The notes: a model not told the origin generated them from the sequence alone. 30,653 nt of DNA from Bacillota bacterium (GCA_023441125.1 JAEZQV010000344.1:1-30653); one strand, 5' to 3'; counted from the stretch's first letter, positions 16,155 to 25,001 are shown. Made by a program: numbers and translations.

Positions 16155-16787
16155 GTGAACCAGGCAAAGCTTAGAGAAGCCGAAGAAATTTTTCTCAGGC
16201 GGTTTCCCGGCGGATTTTCCCACCCGCAGATGCTTGCCCTGACGAAAAAGCACAAAGTGGCCAAAATGAAGCAACTGGCGCAGGCCAGTTTCGGCGTTGC
16301 GCAGTTTGCCAATGCCGGCCACATTATCGAGGCCATGGGCAAGGTGGTCAGTCAATCCACTTTGATTTCGCTTTTCGAAAAGCCCAGGTTCAGGGATTTG
16401 CTAAAAGTCCTGAGCGACAGCGAGAAGCAGCATTTAGCCTATGGGCTGCAGGAGTTTTTGCACGGCGATCAGGAATTTGGCTTGGGGTTGATGACCGGAC
16501 TGCTGCAGGAGTACAAGCTGGCCAAATGGCCGCTGGTAACAGTTTATCCGATATATTACCGGCCGGAGACGGAAGTGTTTGTCAAACCAACCACGGCCAA
16601 AAAGATAATAGAGTACTTCGAATTAACCGGCCTCCAATACCAGCCTACCCCAACTTTTGCCTTTTACCAGGCCTTTCGCGAGCAAATCCTGCAGCTGAAA
16701 CAAGCGGTGCATATCTCGCTGCAAGCAGACAACGCCGCTTTTTGCGGGTTCCTGATGATGACCTTGGAGAAGCAGCCGCTTGAATAA
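16155..16787 (+). CDS. Conserved hypothetical protein
   Basis: A 210-residue soluble protein that I cannot assign. It starts with EAEEIFLRRFPGGFSHPQMLALTKKHKVAKM, is mostly helical in appearance, and ends with a region rich in Phe and Tyr (PTPTFAFYQAFREQILQLKQAV). No signal peptide, membrane helix or nucleotide-binding loop is seen. GTG 16155 is chosen because GAGGTGATGGAG lies upstream. I have the impression that similar proteins with an FPGGF...HP...KKHK opening occur in other anaerobic Firmicutes, but no function is known to me. It stands alone between terminators, convergent with the MFS gene. Confidence 0.7.
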   Translation: MNQAKLREAEEIFLRRFPGGFSHPQMLALTKKHKVAKMKQLAQASFGVAQFANAGHIIEAMGKVVSQSTLISLFEKPRFRDLLKVLSDSEKQHLAYGLQEFLHGDQEFGLGLMTGLLQEYKLAKWPLVTVYPIYYRPETEVFVKPTTAKKIIEYFELTGLQYQPTPTFAFYQAFREQILQLKQAVHISLQADNAAFCGFLMMTLEKQPLE

Positions 16788-16804
16788 GGCTTAGGCAGAA
16801 GTCT

Positions 16805-16833
16805 GGAAACGCAGGGACGGTTCTTTTGTTTCC
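16805..16833 (+). repeat. GGGACGGTTCTTTTG repeat, copy 3, with GGAAAC/GTTTCC ends
   Basis: GGAAAC (16805-16810) and GTTTCC (16828-16833) are inverted ends around the core; the inner 19 bases are identical to the inverted copy at 8224-8242. It lies between two converging genes 18 bases after the stop of the first. Confidence 0.75.
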
Positions 16834-16856
16834 TTACATCATGAAGCTAACTATTT

Positions 16857-18068
16857 CTATATTTCCGGTGCTGCATGGGGATAGCTCCCCTTGATATGAA
16901 TGAGCAGTAGTGCGGCGACGAGTAAAAATAAGAATGAAGTCAGCCAAAAGATAGATGCAATTCCCCAGGCCAAAGAGAGCAGACCGGCAGAAATCGGCCC
17001 CAGAACATTGCCCATTAAGGCGGCACCGCTTGTTATCCCGAAAGCGGCGCCGCGTTCCGCCTCCGGAATGAGGTACGTGACTATGGTATTGGAACTCGGG
17101 ATCATTGCGCCAATACATAAGCCGTTAATGGCTCTTAAGATGGCTAACGTCATAATGTCATTCGCTGCCAGTTGGCCGGCAAACGACAGTCCGCCCAATA
17201 GCGATGACGCGATTAATATTTGTTTATGGGAAAAGTATCTGTTTATGATCCCCATACTGGCGGATGCGAGCGCACTGGCTATCCCGGCGATGGCAATAAG
17301 CGTTCCGGCTATGCTGGCCAGATTGGCGTTGGCTGTGGCCATTGCCTGGATATATAACGGCAGAACAGGGCCGATGCCTTGTATGGCAAATTGCGCTAGA
17401 AATTGGATCAGCAGCATCAGTTTTAAGTCAGTTACCGACCATACATAGTGCAAAGTCTGTTTTAGCAGTGATTCTTTCCTTTTCGTTACAGGCGTGAACT
17501 GCTCTTTTATTGTGAAGTGAATGACAACAAGCGTCAGCAGGCAAAGCGCTCCAAACACAATAAAGGGTTGGCGGTAGCCGAAGCAATCGGCGATAAGGCC
17601 GCCAAGCATAGGTCCGGCCGCTCCGCCGACGATAAGGGCAGTCTGAAAGATGCCCACAGTGGAGGCTATTTGCGCTGCCGGTGACATACTCACGGCGAGA
17701 GCTGTGGCCGCCGCTGAAAATCCGCCGCAGAGTCCCTGGAATATTCTTAGCGCCAACAGCTGATAGACATTAGAAACAAAGGCCATAGTGATCATTACTA
17801 GTCCAAACATAAGCAGCACTTTTTCAACCATCGGCTTACGCCCTTTCCGGTCTGCCATAGCTCCCCAGAAGGGGTTGGCGAGCGCGGCGCAAAAAGCGGC
17901 GGCACCAACCAAAATACCGGACCACATGGCTGCTGCCGCCGGATCGGTAACACCCAAATGGGGCACAAACAGCGGTAAAAAGGAAATTACGCCGGTGACG
18001 GCGCTCATGCCGACAAATTGCGCCGACCACAGTATTATAAGGCTTTTCTGCCATTCCGTGCTTACCAT
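16857..18068 (-). CDS. MFS efflux transporter, DHA1 (12-TMS drug:H+ antiporter) type
   Basis: A 403-residue membrane protein with about 12 helices. The N-terminal half has the motif A loop NPFWGAMADRKGRKPM between helices 2 and 3, and a motif-C-like GGAAGPMLGG in helix 5 typical of antiporters (drug exporters). The C-terminal half mirrors it with YFSHKQILIASSLLGG. The likely role is export of drugs or metabolites; the substrate is unknown. ATG 18068 lies inside the end of the response regulator gene (overlap 18062-18068), implying translational coupling. A LysR regulator is divergent upstream. Confidence 0.85.
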   Translation of the reverse strand: MVSTEWQKSLIILWSAQFVGMSAVTGVISFLPLFVPHLGVTDPAAAAMWSGILVGAAAFCAALANPFWGAMADRKGRKPMVEKVLLMFGLVMITMAFVSNVYQLLALRIFQGLCGGFSAAATALAVSMSPAAQIASTVGIFQTALIVGGAAGPMLGGLIADCFGYRQPFIVFGALCLLTLVVIHFTIKEQFTPVTKRKESLLKQTLHYVWSVTDLKLMLLIQFLAQFAIQGIGPVLPLYIQAMATANANLASIAGTLIAIAGIASALASASMGIINRYFSHKQILIASSLLGGLSFAGQLAANDIMTLAILRAINGLCIGAMIPSSNTIVTYLIPEAERGAAFGITSGAALMGNVLGPISAGLLSLAWGIASIFWLTSFLFLLVAALLLIHIKGSYPHAAPEI

Positions 18069-18457
18069 AGCGTACCTTCTTTGCTTTTGCTGGCCTTAGT
18101 GACTACCGCTATAAAATCTAAAACATTAACAGGCTTCGGCAGGTAAAAGTCTACGCCGCTGTAATAGGCTTGCGCAATGAGGGCTGGATTGCTGCAGGCG
18201 GATACCATGATAAAGGCAGTCTCATCCCTGGCAGCAGCCAATTTTTTCGTTACCTCAATGCCGCTCTGCCCCGGCAGCAGTAAGTCAATCACCACCACCG
18301 CGGGGCGGTATGCACGAATCAGGGACTCTGCCTCCAGGCCGTCACCGCAGCTAGCCAGTATTACCCCTAAATGATATTTTTTGATTATGCTGCTGATACA
18401 GCTGCGAAACCCTTTGTCATCATCAATAATCATAAACGTATTGTCAATGGCTATCAC
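18062..18457 (-). CDS. Single-domain response regulator (receiver only)
   Basis: A 131-residue CheY/Spo0F-like receiver with no output domain. Acidic residues Asp12-14 (IIDDD), the phospho-acceptor Asp58 in VVVIDLLLPGQSG, Ser86 in the MVSA strand and Lys108 in LPKPV are all in place. Start GTG 18457 follows GGGGAA. It overlaps the start of the MFS efflux gene by 7 bases, so the two are made together, which is an unusual pairing. No histidine kinase is adjacent; the nearest are at 10439-12559 and 20227-22068. It may act by protein contact, for example in a phosphorelay. Confidence 0.88.
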   Translation of the reverse strand: MIAIDNTFMIIDDDKGFRSCISSIIKKYHLGVILASCGDGLEAESLIRAYRPAVVVIDLLLPGQSGIEVTKKLAAARDETAFIMVSACSNPALIAQAYYSGVDFYLPKPVNVLDFIAVVTKASKSKEGTLW

Positions 18458-18548
18458 CCTATTCCCCGGCGGCGGGCGGATTTGTCGATTTGTTGCAATT
18501 ATAGCACAGTCTAAACTATAATAAAATTATCAAAAAAATATACTTTGT

Positions 18549-18563
18549 ATACCGAAAAGGTAT
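18549..18563. promoter_or_regulatory. LysR-type operator (ATAC-N7-GTAT)
   Basis: ATAC, seven bases, GTAT forms a perfect T-N11-A LysR box, extended by one pair on each side (18548-18564). It lies 15 bases before the LysR start and about 90 bases before the divergent response regulator gene, suiting autoregulation and control of that gene pair. Confidence 0.7.
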
Positions 18564-18578
18564 ATAACGAGGTGCCGT

Positions 18579-19457
18579 ATGGATATCCGGGAAATGAGAT
18601 ATTTTTATACCATCGTGGAGGAGGGGAACATCAGCAGCGCCGCCCGGCGGCTGAACATTGCGCAGCCGGCTCTTAGCAGACAAATGAAGCAACTGGAGGA
18701 TACGCTGGGGGTTCAATTATTTGCGCGTGGCAGCCGGCGAATACGGCTAACAGAAGCCGGGCAGCTGCTGCGTGTACGGGTAGAACAAATTTTAGGCTTG
18801 GTCGATGGTACAATCAAAGAAATGACTGAGCTTAATTCCGGTCTTGGCGGTACCATTTCCATCGGTTCGGTGACGACGTCAGGAGCTGCCTTACTGCCTA
18901 ATTTGATTAGTAAGTTTCACGCGCTATATCCGAATGTCACCTTTCAGCTCTGGGAAGGTGACGGCTTTCGCGTCTTAGAGCTTTTAGACAACGGGATTAT
19001 TGAGGTGGGCATTATCCGGGCCCCTTTCGATTCCGGTATTTATGAATCAATTGCTCTGCCTGACGAACCGTTAGTAATTGCTATGAAAAGAGATGATTGC
19101 TGCTGCGGCGAAGACCCGGCAACTGTCCGGCTGATTGAGCTGGCCGGACAGCCGCTTATTGTGCCGCTTAGGTGGAAGGCGCTGTTTGTGGAATGGTGCG
19201 CCAAAGCCGGCTTTACACCCAAAATAGTTTGCATAAGCGACGGAATTGTGCTTAATATTCTCTGGACAAAATCAGGCATCGGCATGGCCTTGGTTCCCCA
19301 GTCCACCGAAGGGTTAATGTCCGATCCGGCGCTGCTATACAAAAAAATTATTGAACCCACGGTAGCCACGCAAACCGTAATTGTCTGGGTGCGCAACCGC
19401 AAGCTATCGGCCAGCAGTAAGCATTTCCTGGAGTTATTACGGGCTATGACACTGTAG
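18579..19457 (+). CDS. LysR-family transcriptional regulator
   Basis: A 292-residue protein with an N-terminal winged helix-turn-helix (1-60: MRYFYTIVEEGNISSAARRLNIAQPALSRQMKQLE in overlapping form, then GVQLFARGSRRIRLTEAG) and a periplasmic-binding-like effector domain (about 90-290). The effector domain includes an unusual DDCCCGED stretch near residues 171-178, a cluster of three cysteines that could be redox or metal responsive. GAGGTG precedes ATG 18579. It is divergent from the response regulator/MFS pair across 120 bases containing a LysR box, so it probably controls that pair. The inducer is unknown. Confidence 0.9.
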   Translation: MDIREMRYFYTIVEEGNISSAARRLNIAQPALSRQMKQLEDTLGVQLFARGSRRIRLTEAGQLLRVRVEQILGLVDGTIKEMTELNSGLGGTISIGSVTTSGAALLPNLISKFHALYPNVTFQLWEGDGFRVLELLDNGIIEVGIIRAPFDSGIYESIALPDEPLVIAMKRDDCCCGEDPATVRLIELAGQPLIVPLRWKALFVEWCAKAGFTPKIVCISDGIVLNILWTKSGIGMALVPQSTEGLMSDPALLYKKIIEPTVATQTVIVWVRNRKLSASSKHFLELLRAMTL

Positions 19458-19550
19458 TGGCGCCAAGAAAAAACAGGGTTGGCGCTGCTGCCGGAAGGAC
19501 ACTGTAAGTTGCCAAGGCAGCGCTGTATTCGGTTCAGACGAATGACAAAA

Positions 19551-19570
19551 GCCGTCCCCCTCAGGACGGC
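19551..19570 (-). terminator. Terminator for the minus-strand hypothetical gene
   Basis: GCCGTCC and GGACGGC arms (19551-19557 and 19564-19570) form a 7-bp GC-rich stem. Read on the minus strand it is followed by TTTT. It lies 41 bases after the end of the gene at 19611-19949. Confidence 0.6.
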
Positions 19571-19610
19571 AAAGTCAAAGCAATGCGAAAGCTATCTCTT
19601 TAACAGGACG

Positions 19611-19949
19611 CTAGCAGCTAAAATAACCTTTTAATGTATATAACGATTCATCAGACAACTGGAAGTCCTGGCCAAGCAGACGATTTAAATCTTTGGCTAA
19701 ATCAAATTTACCTTCTTGTATTAATTTATATACCATGATTGTTATTATTTCCCGGTCTTCCGTCCTGAGATCATCAAGCATTTTATAGGCAAGCTCCTGC
19801 GCTGACATCTCCATACAATCGCGAATTTTATCCATACAAATCTTAGATTCATAAATATAATCTCTGATCTCGCGAAAGCGTTCCTCTTTTTTCTGCGCCT
19901 GAAAGTAATCACAGACTGCTTTAATAATTGTATAAATGATTTCCATCAT
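19611..19949 (-). CDS. Small helical hypothetical protein
   Basis: A 112-residue charged, predicted all-helical protein (MMEIIYTIIKAVCDYFQAQ, then many Glu, Asp, Lys and Arg residues, ending LYTLKGYFSC). AGGGGGAGA lies just before the ATG at 19949; the next codon is also ATG. No known domain is recognised, and no signal peptide is clear although the first 16 residues are hydrophobic. It stands alone with its own terminator, divergent from the sensor kinase at 20227. A regulatory adaptor is conceivable, but nothing in the sequence proves it. Confidence 0.6.
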   Translation of the reverse strand: MMEIIYTIIKAVCDYFQAQKKEERFREIRDYIYESKICMDKIRDCMEMSAQELAYKMLDDLRTEDREIITIMVYKLIQEGKFDLAKDLNRLLGQDFQLSDESLYTLKGYFSC

Positions 19950-19962
19950 AGAATCTCCCCCT

Positions 19963-19990
19963 TTGATCGTCAATTAACAAATACTATGCT
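19963..19990 (+). promoter_or_regulatory. Possible sigma-A promoter for the sensor kinase
   Basis: TTGATC (19963-19968), 16 bases, TATGCT (19985-19990). The match is moderate. It would give a leader of about 230 bases with a small hairpin at 20029-20041 (AGCCC/GGGCT) and another at 20083-20101 (AGCCAAG/CTTGGCT). In the same stretch a start-less frame ends at a TGA overlapping the kinase ATG. Confidence 0.3.
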
Positions 19991-20226
19991 TGGACCCTAG
20001 CCGTTATGAACCAAAGGGGTAAAGAAAAAGCCCTATGGGCTCAGTAGCATCTCAGATTTATCCATTTCAGCCAGGATACATTAGCCAAGATTTTCTTGGC
20101 TGCGAAGCTGACCCACAGCAAAGCTTCCCGAAAATTCTTGTTGACGGACGCGGGCTATTCGGATTATGGTGTTACCATACGTGCAACGGCCAGCCGCCGG
20201 CGAAAAATACTGGATGAAGGTGACTT

Positions 20227-22068
20227 ATGAAGCATTTATTACCGCAGACATTACGCAATAAGATGATCTTGTTCACTTTGATCATTGTAAGCATTCCGAT
20301 CCTGCTGACCGGCTATGTGGCGAAACGGGAGACGCAGGCCGCCTTGCTGACGGAAAAGCAGAACAAATTATTTGGCATTGCCCTGCTTTTGGATTCCTAT
20401 CTGGGAGAGAACTACAACCAAATACTGGCGGCGAACAACGCGCAGCAGGCTGATCGCGCCACTAAAATAAAAGTACTCAATGAGGCTTTGAAGAGCTATA
20501 CCGATACGGTCACCGCCGCTTATCCCGGGGTTGGCGCCGGTTATTACAGCCAAGAACTGGACGCCATCATTACCTACGGTCCCAGTGCCGACTATGCCAG
20601 CAAAGTCGGCCTGTCGATCGGCGCCGAGCACCCCGGCCGGACCGTGATGAGCACCGGCGAACGGCTGGTGGGCTTTGCCCCGATGGTCAGGGGGGATATT
20701 ATGAACGCCATGGTGCCGGTGACGCGGCAAGGCGAAGTCATCGGCTATATCTGGGCCAACGAACTGACCGACGACATTCATGCGCAGATGGCGGCCATGG
20801 ACCGCAATATTTATCTGGCGGTGAGCCTGGGCATCATCATTAGTCTGTTGCTGTTCTTCTGGCTGAACCGGGGCTTTATCCGGGATGTCGGGACTATCAA
20901 AAATGGTTTGGAGCAGATCCGCTTTGACCTGGATCACCGGATTGCTCCGCTGGAAGGCGAAATGGGGCAGATTGGCGAGGCGATCAATCACATGACCTGC
21001 TCGCTGCTCAATGCTCAGACTTTGAACCAAAATATCATGCACAGCATTGCCGACGGGGTTATTACCGTTGATATTGACGGCAATATCACCAGTGCCAATA
21101 AGTCGGCCGAAGTGCTGACCGGCTACACCAGCGCGGAAATTGTCGACAAGCCCTATAAGGAAATCTTCTGTGAAGGCAAGCACTTCAACAGCCTGCTGCT
21201 GGATACGCTGGCGACAGGCGCCAGCTATATCGGTGTGGAAACCGATTATCCGGTTAAAAATAGAAGCATCCACATCAGTATCAGCACCAGCCGCCTCAAG
21301 GACAGTACGGACCAGATCATCGGCGCGGTTGTCGTCTTCAAGGATCTGACGGAGCAGCACCGCCTGCAAGAGCAGGTGCTGCGGGCTGAGCGGCTGGCGT
21401 CTTTGGGCGAGATCATGGCCGGCGTTGCCCATGAAATACGCAACCCGCTTACGGCCATCAAAGGCTTTGTCCAGTACTTGCAGGTGGCGGACACAGAAAC
21501 GGAACGCAAGGAATACATGCCGGTCATTATTAAAGAGGTCGACCGGGTAAACCGGGTTATTGAGACCCTGCTGTATTTTTCCCGGGACTGCAAGGCCAAC
21601 TATAAACCAATGGATATGAATGATCTGATTGAAGAAACGCTGGTTTTGGTGAAAAACACCGGCACCAGGCACCGGCTGGAGTTTAAGCTGCAGCTGGCTG
21701 CCGCCCTCCCCTGGATAGAAGGCGACGCGGAGCAGCTGAAACAGGTGCTGCTCAACCTGCTGATTAATGCCGTTCAGGCCATTCCTGACCAGGGCACGAT
21801 TGCAATTGAGACCTGGCAGGAGCAGGCCGGCGCCGTACAGGTCAGGATAACAGACACCGGTCCGGGCATTGATGAGGCCGAACTGAGCAAAATATTCGAT
21901 CCCTTTTTTACCACCAAAGCGGCCGGGACCGGCTTAGGCCTGGCGGTAGTGCAGCGGATCATGAACGCTCACAATGGCCGGCTTGATATTCAAAGCGAGG
22001 TGGGCCAGGGCACGGCGGTGACCCTCGAGATTCCGGTTGTGCATCACGGAGGCGAAACAGATGAATGA
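20227..22068 (+). CDS. atoS: Membrane sensor histidine kinase, AtoS-like
   Basis: A 613-residue two-component kinase. Order: membrane helix 1 (13-31), extracytoplasmic sensor region (about 32-195, Cache-like in appearance with GAGYYSQELDAIITYGPS), membrane helix 2 (196-214), HAMP linker, PAS (about 265-375), HisKA with phospho-accepting His402 in VAHEIRNPLTAIKGF, and HATPase with LLINAVQAI, DTGPGID and GTGLGLAV. AAGGTG precedes ATG 20227. Its end overlaps the response regulator start by 8 bases. With the AtoC-like partner and the downstream ato genes it most resembles AtoS, which responds to acetoacetate; a ligand outside the membrane is implied by the sensor region. Confidence 0.88.
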   Translation: MKHLLPQTLRNKMILFTLIIVSIPILLTGYVAKRETQAALLTEKQNKLFGIALLLDSYLGENYNQILAANNAQQADRATKIKVLNEALKSYTDTVTAAYPGVGAGYYSQELDAIITYGPSADYASKVGLSIGAEHPGRTVMSTGERLVGFAPMVRGDIMNAMVPVTRQGEVIGYIWANELTDDIHAQMAAMDRNIYLAVSLGIIISLLLFFWLNRGFIRDVGTIKNGLEQIRFDLDHRIAPLEGEMGQIGEAINHMTCSLLNAQTLNQNIMHSIADGVITVDIDGNITSANKSAEVLTGYTSAEIVDKPYKEIFCEGKHFNSLLLDTLATGASYIGVETDYPVKNRSIHISISTSRLKDSTDQIIGAVVVFKDLTEQHRLQEQVLRAERLASLGEIMAGVAHEIRNPLTAIKGFVQYLQVADTETERKEYMPVIIKEVDRVNRVIETLLYFSRDCKANYKPMDMNDLIEETLVLVKNTGTRHRLEFKLQLAAALPWIEGDAEQLKQVLLNLLINAVQAIPDQGTIAIETWQEQAGAVQVRITDTGPGIDEAELSKIFDPFFTTKAAGTGLGLAVVQRIMNAHNGRLDIQSEVGQGTAVTLEIPVVHHGGETDE

Positions 22069-23434
22069 CAATTACACCATTCTGGTTGTCGATGATGAAG
22101 ACAGTGTGCGCAAACTTTTATCGGCTGTGTTACGGCGGGAAGGCTACCAGGTGATCACGGCGGTCAGCGGCGAGGAGGCGATCGCCAGCTTCAAGGCGGA
22201 TCAGCCGGATTTAATCATCATGGATATACGCATGCCCAACATCGACGGGATAACGGCCTTTAAGGAAATGCGGCAGCTGCGCAACCAGGTGCCGGTCATC
22301 CTGATGACGGCCTATGCGGCTGTGGAAACAGCCGTAGAAGCCATAAAACTGGGCGCGTTTGATTATCTGATCAAGCCGTTTGATATTGAGGAAGTCAAAT
22401 TACTCACCAACCGGGCCATCCAGCTGCAAAAAATGTCCGCGAAAATAGTGGCGCTGAATCAGCAACTGGTGGACAGCTACCGGCTGGACAAAATTATCAC
22501 CAACAGTCCCAAAATGAAAGAGCTGTGCCGGGATATCGCCAAAATCGCCCAAAGCAACGCCAGTGTGCTGATTACCGGCGAAAGCGGCACCGGCAAAGAG
22601 CTGATTGCCAATACCATTCACTATAACAGCAAGCGCAGCAGCGGTCCTTTCATAAAAATCAACTGCGGGGCTCTGCCGGAAACACTCCTTGAAAGCGAAC
22701 TGTTCGGACATGAAAGAGGCGCATTTACCGGCGCTGTTACGCGCCGCTCCGGGCGCTTTGAACAGGCCGACCACGGCACTTTGTTCCTGGATGAAATCGG
22801 GGAAATCTCGCCGAGTCTGCAGGTTAAGCTGTTACGGGTGCTGCAGGAGCGGGAATTTGAAAGGGTTGGCGGAAACCAGACCGTTAAAACCGACATCCGC
22901 GTGCTGGCCGCCACTAACCGCAATCTGGCGGACATGGTTAAAGCGGGCACTTTCCGGCAGGATTTGTATTACCGCCTGAATGTTGTGTGCCTGTCGGCGC
23001 CGCCGCTTAGGGAGCGCCGGGAGGATATCGAGCTGCTGGCAGGCTTTTTCCTGCAGAAGTTCGCGGCGGACAATGAGAAAACTATCGTGGGTTTTGAGCC
23101 GGAAGTTCTGAAGCTGCTGGAAAACTACAACTGGCCGGGCAATGTCCGTGAACTGGCTAATGTCGTCGAACGCGCCGTGATTATGAGCACCGGCAGCACG
23201 ATTTTTACGGAAGACCTGCCCGGCCAGCTCATTGCCGACAGCGGCCGGACGGACGCCCTGGTGCTGGAAAAGCCGCAGGGCAGCACGCTTAAGGAAATGA
23301 TAAAAAAAGTGGAGAGCATGCTTATCAAGGACGCACTCCAGCGCAACCAGGGCAATAAGCTCAGGACGGCCAAAGTGCTGGGTATGAGCCGGCGCTCGCT
23401 TTTATATAAAATTCAGGAATACGAAATTGAGTAA
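22061..23434 (+). CDS. atoC: Sigma-54 response regulator, AtoC-like
   Basis: A 457-residue NtrC-family regulator: receiver domain (1-120; Asp11-Asp12, phospho-acceptor Asp55, Lys105), AAA+ domain with Walker A GESGTGKE (173-180) and sigma-54 loop GAFTGA (220-225), and a C-terminal Fis-type helix-turn-helix ([20 protein letters not shown]). ATG 22061 follows GGAGG and overlaps the kinase stop, so the pair is translationally coupled. A 10-bp-arm palindrome 16 bases after its stop is the likely binding site, and a near-perfect sigma-54 promoter 160 bases downstream drives the CoA-transferase genes. Confidence 0.92.
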   Translation: MNDNYTILVVDDEDSVRKLLSAVLRREGYQVITAVSGEEAIASFKADQPDLIIMDIRMPNIDGITAFKEMRQLRNQVPVILMTAYAAVETAVEAIKLGAFDYLIKPFDIEEVKLLTNRAIQLQKMSAKIVALNQQLVDSYRLDKIITNSPKMKELCRDIAKIAQSNASVLITGESGTGKELIANTIHYNSKRSSGPFIKINCGALPETLLESELFGHERGAFTGAVTRRSGRFEQADHGTLFLDEIGEISPSLQVKLLRVLQEREFERVGGNQTVKTDIRVLAATNRNLADMVKAGTFRQDLYYRLNVVCLSAPPLRERREDIELLAGFFLQKFAADNEKTIVGFEPEVLKLLENYNWPGNVRELANVVERAVIMSTGSTIFTEDLPGQLIADSGRTDALVLEKPQGSTLKEMIKKVESMLIKDALQRNQGNKLRTAKVLGMSRRSLLYKIQEYEIE

Positions 23435-23476
23435 GTGCGCAATAAAATGCCCAGTGCGCAAGCGTATGCGCACTGG
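23434..23476. promoter_or_regulatory. Palindromic activator site plus extra half-site
   Basis: CCAGTGCGCA (23451-23460), 6 bases, TGCGCACTGG (23467-23476): perfect 10-base arms. A third AGTGCGCA copy lies at 23434-23441, overlapping the regulator stop. The palindrome centre is about 130 bases upstream of the sigma-54 promoter, a normal enhancer distance. Confidence 0.75.
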
Positions 23477-23522
23477 ACCGGGAGGTAATGAGGTCTGCCG
23501 TTAGCTAAGACCGGCCTGGCAG

Positions 23523-23546
23523 AAGCCTGCCGGCAGCCGGCTTTTT
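23523..23546 (+). terminator. Possible terminator after the regulator
   Basis: AAGCC (23523-23527) can pair with GGCTT (23539-23543) around a self-complementary GC-rich loop, followed by T residues. It is weaker than the next hairpin. Confidence 0.45.
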
Positions 23547-23554
23547 AACTATTC

Positions 23555-23592
23555 ACACACCCTTGGCGATTGTTTCGCCAGGGTGTGTTTTT
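23555..23592 (+). terminator. Strong terminator just upstream of the sigma-54 promoter
   Basis: Bases 23555-23569 pair with 23575-23588 (14 pairs, one bulged T) and a T run follows. It insulates the ato structural genes from read-through of the kinase/regulator transcript; its tail ends only 5 bases before the -24 box. Confidence 0.85.
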
Positions 23593-23596
23593 CTGT

Positions 23597-23612
23597 TGGC
23601 ACGGATATTGCT
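23597..23612 (+). promoter_or_regulatory. Sigma-54 (-24/-12) promoter of the ato operon
   Basis: TGGCAC, GGATA, TTGCT: a full match to TGGCAC-N5-TTGCW. It lies 60 bases before the first CoA-transferase gene and directly downstream of a sigma-54 response regulator. Confidence 0.92.
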
Positions 23613-23672
23613 CTATTAATGCACGGAATCAAATGACGACGCAAACGAATGCACAATAGCAGGAGGTTGAAC

Positions 23673-24332
23673 ATGACAAACAAGCAAGTAAGTATTGAGG
23701 CAGCAGGCGCGTTTTTTAAAGACGGTATGACCATTATGGTCGGCGGCTTTCTGGCGGTCGGCACACCGGAAGCCCTGATCGCAGCAATCCTTAAACAAGA
23801 GACCAAAGAGCTTACGCTGATTGCCAATGATACCGGCTTTCCGGACAAAGGAGTAGGCCGGCTGGTGGTCAGCCGGCTGGCGAAAAAAGTAATTGCCTCG
23901 CACATCGGCACCAACCCCGAGACCGGCAAACAGATGATTGCCCAGGAACTCAGCGTGGAATTAGTGCCGCAGGGAACGCTGGCGGAAAGAATCCGCTGCG
24001 GCGGCGCCGGCTTAGGCGGCGTGCTGACCCCGACCGGTGTAGGCACGGTAGTGGAACAAGGCAAAGAGAAACTGACGGTCGACGGTACCGAGTATCTTTT
24101 GGAAAAGCCGCTCAGAGCCGACATTGCTATAATCAGAGCCAAAAAGGCGGACAAAGCCGGCAATCTGATTTATGACCAAGCGGCGCGCAATTTCAATCCG
24201 TTAATGGCGTTCGCCGCCGATGTAGTCATCGCCGAAGTCGATGAGCTGGTGGAAGTGGGCGAGCTTACACCGGATGAAATCATGACGCCCGGCGTAGTCG
24301 TGGACAAGCTTGTGTATGTAGGAGGTTGCTAA
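23673..24332 (+). CDS. atoD: 3-oxoacid/acetoacetate CoA-transferase, subunit A
   Basis: A 219-residue CoA-transferase alpha subunit. The opening [42 protein letters not shown] and the [31 protein letters not shown] block are typical of AtoD/CtfA/ScoA. It moves CoA from acetyl-CoA or another acyl-CoA to acetoacetate or a short-chain acid. AGGAGG precedes ATG 23673; an upstream ATG at 23649 lacks a site. First gene behind the sigma-54 promoter; the next start is 1 base after its stop. Confidence 0.93.
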   Translation: MTNKQVSIEAAGAFFKDGMTIMVGGFLAVGTPEALIAAILKQETKELTLIANDTGFPDKGVGRLVVSRLAKKVIASHIGTNPETGKQMIAQELSVELVPQGTLAERIRCGGAGLGGVLTPTGVGTVVEQGKEKLTVDGTEYLLEKPLRADIAIIRAKKADKAGNLIYDQAARNFNPLMAFAADVVIAEVDELVEVGELTPDEIMTPGVVVDKLVYVGGC

Positions 24333-24333
24333 C

Positions 24334-24987
24334 ATGAACGCAAAAGAGATGATCGCCAGACGGGTTGCTATGGAACTGGAAAACGGCAATGTTGTAAATT
24401 TGGGCATTGGTCTGCCGACCATGGTAGCCAACTATTTGCCCGCAGGCGTGAGCGTAACCCTGCAATCGGAAAATGGCTTTGTCGGCCTGGGCGCTTTACA
24501 GGGCGAACCTGATCCCAACCTGGTTAATGCCGGCGGCCAACCCTGCGGCATTATTCCCGGCGGCGCCATGTTTGACAGCGCGACGTCGTTTATGCTCATC
24601 CGCGGCGGTCATGTTGACGTAACCGTGCTAGGCGGCCTGGAAGTGGACGAGCAGGGCAATCTGGCCAACTGGATGGTCCCCGGCAAAATGGTGCCCGGCA
24701 TGGGCGGGGCTATGGATTTAGTAACCGGCGCCAAAAAAGTAATCGTGGCCATGGAACACTCTGCCAAAGACGGATCGGCCAAAATTCTGAAACAATGCCG
24801 GCTGCCGTTAACCGGCAAAGGCGTTGTCGACCTGATTGTCACCGAACTGGGCGTATTCCGCGTAACGCCGGCCGGCATTGTGCTGGAGGAAACCGCCCCC
24901 GGCGTTGATGGCGAGTTTGTCCAGGCCCGCACGGAGGCCAGCCTCATTATCAGTCCTAACCTTAAACCTATGCAAAATATTTTATAA
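24334..24987 (+). CDS. atoA: 3-oxoacid/acetoacetate CoA-transferase, subunit B
   Basis: A 217-residue beta subunit carrying the catalytic glutamate, Glu46 in LQSENGFVG, which forms the glutamyl-CoA intermediate. The opening [19 protein letters not shown] and the block [23 protein letters not shown] are family signatures. It pairs with subunit A. The ATG is preceded by GGAGG inside the last codons of subunit A, so the two are tightly coupled. Substrate range (acetoacetate, butyrate, valerate) cannot be read from sequence alone. Confidence 0.94.
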   Translation: MNAKEMIARRVAMELENGNVVNLGIGLPTMVANYLPAGVSVTLQSENGFVGLGALQGEPDPNLVNAGGQPCGIIPGGAMFDSATSFMLIRGGHVDVTVLGGLEVDEQGNLANWMVPGKMVPGMGGAMDLVTGAKKVIVAMEHSAKDGSAKILKQCRLPLTGKGVVDLIVTELGVFRVTPAGIVLEETAPGVDGEFVQARTEASLIISPNLKPMQNIL

Positions 24988-25001
24988 AGGAGCTTTGAAT
25001 A

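Noticed and set aside
19980..20110. Riboswitch in the kinase leader
   Set aside because: Hairpins are present, but I could not match conserved bases of cyclic-di-GMP, preQ1, cobalamin, SAM or T-box elements.
20035..20217. 60-codon ORF before the sensor kinase
   Set aside because: No ribosome binding site and no motif; another frame over the same bases looks equally protein-like.
20368..21672. 434-codon minus-strand ORF
   Set aside because: It lies wholly inside the histidine kinase, whose domains and motifs are unmistakable. Its translation shows no known motifs, as expected for a shadow frame in GC-rich coding DNA.
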